A stretch of 10,556 bases of DNA from assembly GCA_018701055.1 (NCBI GenBank), contig JABIUH010000387.1:1-10556 (forward strand), read 5' to 3'. A program made the position numbers and the translations under genes. The DNA comes from Woeseia sp. GTDB lineage: Bacteria; Pseudomonadota; Gammaproteobacteria; Steroidobacterales; Woeseiaceae. Positions 6,278-10,556 of this stretch are shown piece after piece. Positions within the stretch are counted from its first letter, which is position 1. Each line of letters begins with the position of its first letter. The notes beneath the pieces were generated by a model, which was given only the letters and a program-made list of their open reading frames with translations, did not search any database and was not told the origin of the DNA.

Positions 6278-7726
6278 TTAATTTTTTCGAAGCGACCTTA
6301 CTTCAAGTTCCCAATCAGCGTGATCATCGAGACCGCTTGGTCCAATCATCCCCACAGCAGATTGCAACAGCGTATCCGGGTCGTAGACGACACCAGCTTT
6401 AATGACGAAACGAATATTTCGCGCGGTCTTAATATCTTCAACCGGATTACCGGTTACAACAACAAGATCCGCTAACTTTCCCACTTCAATTGAACCCAAT
6501 CTGTCGCCAATGCCAAGCGCATTTGCACCGTTGATTGTTGCCGCCTTCAATACGGTAACAGCTGGCAACCCTGCGTAAGTCATCGCCAGCAACTCGCGGT
6601 GATAGGCGAAACCGGGTAGCAGACTAGTGTAGACAGGCTCGTCGGTGCCCACAATTAAGAGATCTTCGCCGCCTGCGTCATACAGCGCCATGACTTCCAC
6701 GTTTCTTTGCGCGAATTCCTCTACGCTAGATTCTGGTGGTGGTGGGCCGCGTGCTTCTAATAAAGACTGCGCGTACGACGTAAAATACTGCGCTTCGTTC
6801 GTCCACAGCATTTCATCACCACGTTCTTTTCGCAGCGTAATGCTGCCGTACATTTGCAGGTTAGCGTCATAGTAAACCTGATGTTTAAGAAGCAGATCGA
6901 CCATTTGCTGCATATCCTCGCTTCGAGCACCGCCCGTACCGAGTGTCAACTGATGTTCGATTCGATCGATACCCAGAAGAACGGCATCACGCAAACTGAC
7001 ATCATACTCACCGTTATAATTCGCAAGGTGACCCGTCGTGGTCATCCCATTCTTGTGCGCCTGCTCGATTAATATTTTCGCTTCACCCGGTGTCGCCTGT
7101 TTTATCTTGATGCTAATGACGCCCTTTTCCGCCCACTTATCGACTTCCCGCCTTATTTCCTCTTCAGTAATGTCGTTAGGCCAAGCCGCACAATCGTCTT
7201 CCGCCGTTTTTACGCTGTATTCACATCGAAACCCGCCGAAGTACGGACCCGAAGCGAATAAACGCGGACCTGTTACTTCACCTGCATCAATCAGGTCACG
7301 TTGGGCGATAACTTTCTCGGGGTGGTATTCACCGGCGGACCAGGTCGAAGTCACGCCGTTAGCGAGAAAAATGATGCCATTGTAAGCAACCTCCTCCACT
7401 CGACCGACGTCAACCAGATCAAGATTGTAGTGTGCGTGCAAATCGATCATGCCGGGCAAGATCGTTTGATTGTCAGCTATGTCCACCACTTCGGCCGAGG
7501 ATAGAATTTGTTGCTGGACATCTGCATCAACTGCAACAATTTCACCGTTTCGGATGACTATTCCGCTATTGCGGCGGCGCGCGTCGCTCACACCATCAAA
7601 AAGCCATCCGCCGCGGATGACGAGCGTCCCGTCCGCCGGCTCGGACCATTGTGCGTTAGCATTCCCAATCAAAATAATGAGTATTAAAGCGATCGCCTGT
7701 GTCGCGACTCTGGTTGCATGCCTCAT
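6278..7726 (-). CDS. Exported metal-dependent amidohydrolase (imidazolonepropionase/prolidase-like)
   Basis: 482 residues, with a Sec signal peptide at 1-25 (cleavage near NANA-QW), so probably periplasmic. The TIM-barrel amidohydrolase pattern is complete: HxH in IDLHAHYN (His97, His99), a likely carboxylated lysine in SIKIKQ (Lys207 or Lys209), GHLANY (His233), RIEHQL (His258) and VGTDEP (Asp362). The C-terminal strand region with GSIEVGKLADLVVV (411-424) is also typical. Such proteins bind a two-metal or one-metal centre and hydrolyse amide or similar C-N bonds. Relatives include Xaa-Pro dipeptidases, imidazolonepropionase and organophosphate-active enzymes, so the substrate cannot be named. 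The ATG at 7726 is preferred over the frame start at 7762 because GGAGAG lies 8 nt before it and the signal peptide begins there. It is the first gene of the four-gene run and is divergent from the serine hydrolase. Confidence 0.87.
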   Translation of the reverse strand: MRHATRVATQAIALILIILIGNANAQWSEPADGTLVIRGGWLFDGVSDARRRNSGIVIRNGEIVAVDADVQQQILSSAEVVDIADNQTILPGMIDLHAHYNLDLVDVGRVEEVAYNGIIFLANGVTSTWSAGEYHPEKVIAQRDLIDAGEVTGPRLFASGPYFGGFRCEYSVKTAEDDCAAWPNDITEEEIRREVDKWAEKGVISIKIKQATPGEAKILIEQAHKNGMTTTGHLANYNGEYDVSLRDAVLLGIDRIEHQLTLGTGGARSEDMQQMVDLLLKHQVYYDANLQMYGSITLRKERGDEMLWTNEAQYFTSYAQSLLEARGPPPPESSVEEFAQRNVEVMALYDAGGEDLLIVGTDEPVYTSLLPGFAYHRELLAMTYAGLPAVTVLKAATINGANALGIGDRLGSIEVGKLADLVVVTGNPVEDIKTARNIRFVIKAGVVYDPDTLLQSAVGMIGPSGLDDHADWELEVRSLRKN

Positions 7727-7960
7727 AACAGTTTCTCTCCAACGTTGGCTCGAAAAATCCATTTTATTGTTTTAATCGCAGAGAATTTCTTCTTGTTTGC
7801 TGTTGTATCTGCTCAGGCCGATACTAACAGATCGCAAAAGACTCGCTGATCACATTGAGCCTCGTGCTTGCCACGCAACCGTCACTTTGAACCAATATCA
7901 CGTGCTGGGAGTCTCTAAGTTATAGTTTGCTAGGCACTTTTTTGAGGATTACTGAATACC
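7727..7960. promoter_or_regulatory. Divergent intergenic region holding promoters for both flanking genes
   Basis: This 234-nt spacer separates divergent starts and must carry control signals for the amidohydrolase run (minus) and the serine hydrolase (plus). On the plus strand TATAGT (7921-7926) is a 5/6 match to a -10 box about 34 nt before the ATG, but there is no good -35 at 16-18 bp; a CACGTG palindrome (7899-7904) is there instead. For the minus strand I see no convincing promoter. The region as such is sure; the individual boxes are not. Confidence 0.35.
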
Positions 7961-9046
7961 ATGTCTACCGCGCTAAGTTTGCTAGCTCTAATGGCTGTCG
8001 GCGGCCCAAGCCTGCAGTCGCTGCTGGATGAAATTCGAATTGAGCAGGAAGTGCCTGGAATCAGCGTAGCCGTTGCGCGCCATGGCGAAATAAGTTTCGC
8101 GTCCGGTAGCGGTGTTGCCGACATAGAAAATAATATCAAAATGACCGCCGATACCCAACTCTATGCGGGGTCGTTATCCAAAATTTTTACCGCCGTTCTC
8201 GCCTTGCAACTCATCGAGCAAGGCCAGTTAGCACTTGGTGAAACCATTGCAGACATTGCAGTCGAATCCGAAAAATTGGGTGCAGGAATTCGGATTGCCC
8301 ATTTACTGACCCACGCGTCGGGTCTGGAGCGCGAAGGCGATTTCGGCTATTGGTTCAGCGGTGAGTTTCCTGATGCATCGGCGCTCGCGAGCTTTCTACA
8401 CGACACTGAACTCCGCGAACCGCCCGGAACATCCATACATTATTCGAATCTCGGCTATGCGTATTTAGGTGCAGTCATTGCACGGACATACGAGTCTTCC
8501 TATTTCGATGCACTGCAATCTCAGCTTCTCGACCCACTAGGCATGACATCGTCTGGCGCGCCGGGACCCACGGCGGGTATTGGAATCGGATACACACCGC
8601 CAAATCGAATTATTCCCAGCGAGGAAAGGCCCTTCGCTGGTGTGGGCCGGCGTATTGGAAGTCGCCATGTCCGCGAATATCATGATGCGAAGGCCATGAC
8701 TCCGGCATTCGGCATTTTCACCAGTGCCAAAGATTTGAGCGTATTGGCACAATTCATTCTCGGCCATGAAGGTGACAACGTACTGTCTCACCAAATGCGC
8801 GCGCAGATGTTGCAACGCCAGCCGTCCGGTTGGGGTCTGGGAATTAAGTTAGGCCGACTGAATGGTCGTCCGATTGCGCAGCACAGTGGTTGGTTTGCGG
8901 CACATCGATCACACTTGATGCTCGACATTGAATCTGGAATCAGTGTCGCGGTCATTGCCAATGGCGACAATGCCGCACCTAACAAAATCGCCGAGGCTTT
9001 TATGCAAAAGAGCCTCGAGAAAGTTTCTCTCAAATCAGAAAATTAG
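7961..9046 (+). CDS. Serine hydrolase, class C beta-lactamase/S12 family
   Basis: 361 residues and the only plus-strand gene. All three motifs of the penicillin-recognising serine hydrolases are present in order: SLSK (71-74, nucleophile Ser71, Lys74), YSN (161-163, Tyr161 base) and HSG (308-310). The family segment LLTHASGL lies at 115-122, and PPGTSIHYSNLGYAYLG (154-170) is typical of esterase/D-aminopeptidase-like members. HSG instead of KTG argues for an esterase or peptidase rather than a true beta-lactamase. The N-terminus is short and hydrophobic (about 3-14) but lacks positive charge, so export is uncertain. The ATG at 7961 has GAGGA 12 nt before it, a long spacing; an in-frame TGA just upstream (7943-7945) excludes a longer start. 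Its stop is 12 nt from that of the convergent oxidoreductase, with no terminator visible between them. Confidence 0.87.
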   Translation: MSTALSLLALMAVGGPSLQSLLDEIRIEQEVPGISVAVARHGEISFASGSGVADIENNIKMTADTQLYAGSLSKIFTAVLALQLIEQGQLALGETIADIAVESEKLGAGIRIAHLLTHASGLEREGDFGYWFSGEFPDASALASFLHDTELREPPGTSIHYSNLGYAYLGAVIARTYESSYFDALQSQLLDPLGMTSSGAPGPTAGIGIGYTPPNRIIPSEERPFAGVGRRIGSRHVREYHDAKAMTPAFGIFTSAKDLSVLAQFILGHEGDNVLSHQMRAQMLQRQPSGWGLGIKLGRLNGRPIAQHSGWFAAHRSHLMLDIESGISVAVIANGDNAAPNKIAEAFMQKSLEKVSLKSEN

Positions 9047-9058
9047 CTGTCACTCGCA

Positions 9059-10057
9059 CTACGGTCTAATGACGATTTTTCCGCGCCGCGACTTTGCATC
9101 GAACTGATCGCGAAACGCCTGCAAGTAGTCACTTAGTGGGTAAACAGCTCCCACCGACGGCTTCAATTTTCCAGCTTGCACAGCATTAAGAACATACTCA
9201 ACACCGCGACTCAGCAATTCTTTGTCCCCGATGTAATTGAAGGTCGAGAAAGTGTGCAGCCATGCCGCTTTTTGTGTCATTTCAATTTCTGGCAATATCG
9301 TCGGGCTCTGGTCCATTCCACCATAGAGCAAGATAATTGCACCGTGCGCAAATCCATCGGCATAGTCCTGCATGATCTTACCGCCGATCGGGTCATAGAT
9401 GATCCGGGCACCCTGACCAGCACTGAATTCCATGATTGACGCAGACATTTCGTCTTCATCTTGCGCGATAACGAAGTCGAAGCCGGAATCCAGCAAATAC
9501 TGACGTTTATCACTTGTACGGCTTGTACCAATGGTCTTCGCGCCAATCATTCGACAGAGTTCCATCGCTGCCATACCTGCACTGCTGCTGGCGGCCGTAA
9601 TCAGCACATAGTCCTCAGCCAAAACCTTCGCTACTTCAATGAAGGCAATATAGGCCGTCAGGTACGCAACCCAAATACAACAAGCCTCTTCCACGGACAG
9701 GTTGTCCGGATAGCTCGCGAGGTACTCGGCGGGAAAGATTGCGTATTCGCCGTTCACTCCATATCCATCGTAGAAAGAAGGCAAGGTACAAACCATGTCG
9801 CCGGGTTTTACGTTGCGTACGCCTGGACCGATGGCATCTACCACACCGGAACACTCGCCACCGATCCTCGCCGGCAGGGTTAGATCAAAAGTGTATTTGT
9901 TTGCAAAGAGCTCAAAGTCGCCGTAGTTCAGCGAAAATGCGCTGACCTTCAAACGCACCTCTCCGTCGCCCGGCTCCCCTAGTGGAATGTCATCCAGCGA
10001 TATTCCACTAAAATCTCCATAGGGTTTTATCTCGTGCAACACCAATGCTTTAGCCAT
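9059..10057 (-). CDS. Zinc-free medium-chain oxidoreductase (quinone reductase-like)
   Basis: 332 residues of the MDR superfamily, quinone oxidoreductase branch, cytoplasmic and NAD(P)H-dependent. The GroES-like half carries SAFSLNYGDFEL (39-50) and PARIGGECSGVVDAIGPGV (62-80). The Rossmann half carries VLITAASSSAGMAAMELCRM (151-170) for cofactor binding, then YDPIGG (221-226) and a C-terminal SRRGKIVIRP. No zinc ligands are visible, and the GHE motif of true alcohol dehydrogenases is replaced by GGE (66-68). Likely substrates are quinones or alpha,beta-unsaturated carbonyls, but this is family inference. The start at 10057 is chosen for GGGAGA 8 nt upstream; the frame opens slightly earlier, but only at a TTG that overlaps the previous gene's stop. 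It follows the metallo-hydrolase gene by 26 nt, so the two are probably one transcript. Confidence 0.87.
   Translation of the reverse strand: MAKALVLHEIKPYGDFSGISLDDIPLGEPGDGEVRLKVSAFSLNYGDFELFANKYTFDLTLPARIGGECSGVVDAIGPGVRNVKPGDMVCTLPSFYDGYGVNGEYAIFPAEYLASYPDNLSVEEACCIWVAYLTAYIAFIEVAKVLAEDYVLITAASSSAGMAAMELCRMIGAKTIGTSRTSDKRQYLLDSGFDFVIAQDEDEMSASIMEFSAGQGARIIYDPIGGKIMQDYADGFAHGAIILLYGGMDQSPTILPEIEMTQKAAWLHTFSTFNYIGDKELLSRGVEYVLNAVQAGKLKPSVGAVYPLSDYLQAFRDQFDAKSRRGKIVIRP
9980..10010. repeat. Perfect 9-bp inverted repeat inside the oxidoreductase gene
   Basis: Arms TAGTGGAAT (9980-9988) and ATTCCACTA (10002-10010) are exact reverse complements around a 13-nt centre. They encode SGIS and DIPLG near residues 17-27 of the oxidoreductase, so an mRNA hairpin could form about 50-75 nt after its start. 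It is seen directly, but may be a coding coincidence. Confidence 0.5.
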
Positions 10058-10083
10058 TAATCTGTTCTCCCACTTTTGCGAGT

Positions 10084-10556
10084 TCAATGATCACCAAATG
10101 GTCCTGCATACGGTATCGGATATTTGTGCCACGGGCTCTTCACGTTTTTCTTTTCTTTTTTCTGCGCCATCACAATGTCAGACCCATTTGAGCGAGCGTT
10201 AATATGACCGAGCTTGATGTCCCCAGACGTTTTGTTATCCCGAGCCAGTTCCGTAGAGAAAACCAGCGGAAAGTCCCCGACGCCGTGCCGCGCTGCAGCA
10301 CCCATTGCATCCGATAACGGATGATCATACGAACCATTGTCGCCCGATGAGGAAACCGTTGCTTCCGGTTTGATTTTCTTTAGAGATGGCAAGTCAAAAT
10401 CAGACGAACCATGATGGCAGGCTTTGTTGACCTGCGCCCTGAATGGATTTTTGTTGCCGTATTTGCTGCGCAAGTACTTCTGTGACGGCTGATTGAGATC
10501 TCCACCAAATAAGAACCGCCTTCCCTTGTAGTTCAGTCGCAGAACCACGCTATTTC
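10084..10556 (-). CDS. Metallo-beta-lactamase-fold hydrolase, ComEC-like domain (C-terminal part)
   Basis: The frame stays open to the right edge (codons AAT AGC precede the first GTG), so the N-terminus and the HxHxDH metal site are outside the window; 156 residues are seen. Visible marks are SVVLRLNYKGRRFLFGGDL (about 2-20; the Asp of GGDL is the expected metal ligand), ACHHGSSDF (45-53, the HHGS motif of the ComEC/MBL group) and GSYDHPL (74-80). These match the C-terminal hydrolase half of ComEC-like proteins and of stand-alone relatives. The product ends with a basic, Lys-rich tail (QKKEKKNVKSPWHKYPIPY), not a membrane segment, so within what is visible it looks like a soluble hydrolase rather than the DNA-uptake channel. 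Substrate unknown. The downstream oxidoreductase starts 26 nt after its stop. Confidence 0.8.
   Translation of the reverse strand, partial: NSVVLRLNYKGRRFLFGGDLNQPSQKYLRSKYGNKNPFRAQVNKACHHGSSDFDLPSLKKIKPEATVSSSGDNGSYDHPLSDAMGAAARHGVGDFPLVFSTELARDNKTSGDIKLGHINARSNGSDIVMAQKKEKKNVKSPWHKYPIPYAGPFGDH

Noticed and set aside
7961..9046. Call as a true class C beta-lactamase
   Set aside because: The third motif is HSG, not KTG, and the overall sequence resembles the broad esterase/peptidase group, so resistance function is not supported.
9461..9883. Plus-strand open frame of 140 codons opposite the oxidoreductase
   Set aside because: Shadow of the minus-strand MDR gene; no domain or start signal.
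1..10556. CRISPR array, tRNA, rRNA, transposase or phage genes
   Set aside because: No regularly spaced repeats, cloverleaf sequences, rRNA segments or recombinase/phage motifs were seen.

Overview
The window looks like chromosomal DNA of a Gram-negative, probably marine gammaproteobacterium. The signs are roughly 50% GC, clear Shine-Dalgarno sites, several Sec and lipoprotein signal peptides, and a gene mix (amidohydrolase, medium-chain oxidoreductases, S12 serine hydrolase, OFA-type transporter) typical of heterotrophs of the Woeseia/OM60 kind. The phylum and lineage are inferences from protein flavour only; no rRNA or other marker gene is present. No phage, plasmid, transposase or CRISPR signature was seen.

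Layout, read leftwards because all genes but one lie on the minus strand. (1) Right edge, 10556-9059: the C-terminal part of a metallo-beta-lactamase-fold hydrolase related to the ComEC hydrolase domain, followed 26 nt later by a zinc-free medium-chain oxidoreductase of the quinone-reductase kind. (2) 7961-9046, plus strand: one serine hydrolase of the class C beta-lactamase/S12 family, convergent with the oxidoreductase. (3) 7726-2541: a tight four-gene run with gaps of 52, 10 and 45 nt. It encodes an exported metal-dependent amidohydrolase, an exported nucleoside-phosphorylase-fold protein, an NADP-dependent oxidoreductase of the COG2130 type, and a large OFA-family MFS transporter. (4) 2306-1941: a small three-helix membrane protein of unknown function, probably starting at GTG. 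(5) 1940-1520: a gene-free stretch with a REP-like hairpin repeat and two dyads in the presumed control region of the next genes. (6) 1519-1: a cyanophycinase-like lipoprotein whose stop overlaps (ATGA) the start of a second lipoprotein, the N-terminal part of a probable secreted esterase that runs off the left edge.

How the genes may work together: the four-gene run has the form of a catabolic operon, with two periplasmic hydrolytic or lytic enzymes, one cytoplasmic reductase and one carrier for an organic anion. The substrate cannot be read from the sequence. The cyanophycinase/esterase pair is translationally coupled and both products appear lipid-anchored, which suggests joint processing of an external polymer or peptide/ester substrate. 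The most notable single observation is that the exported phosphorylase homologue seems, by eye, to have lost several residues that bind phosphate and ribose in MTAP/PNP enzymes. I found no clearly new defence or mobile system here.
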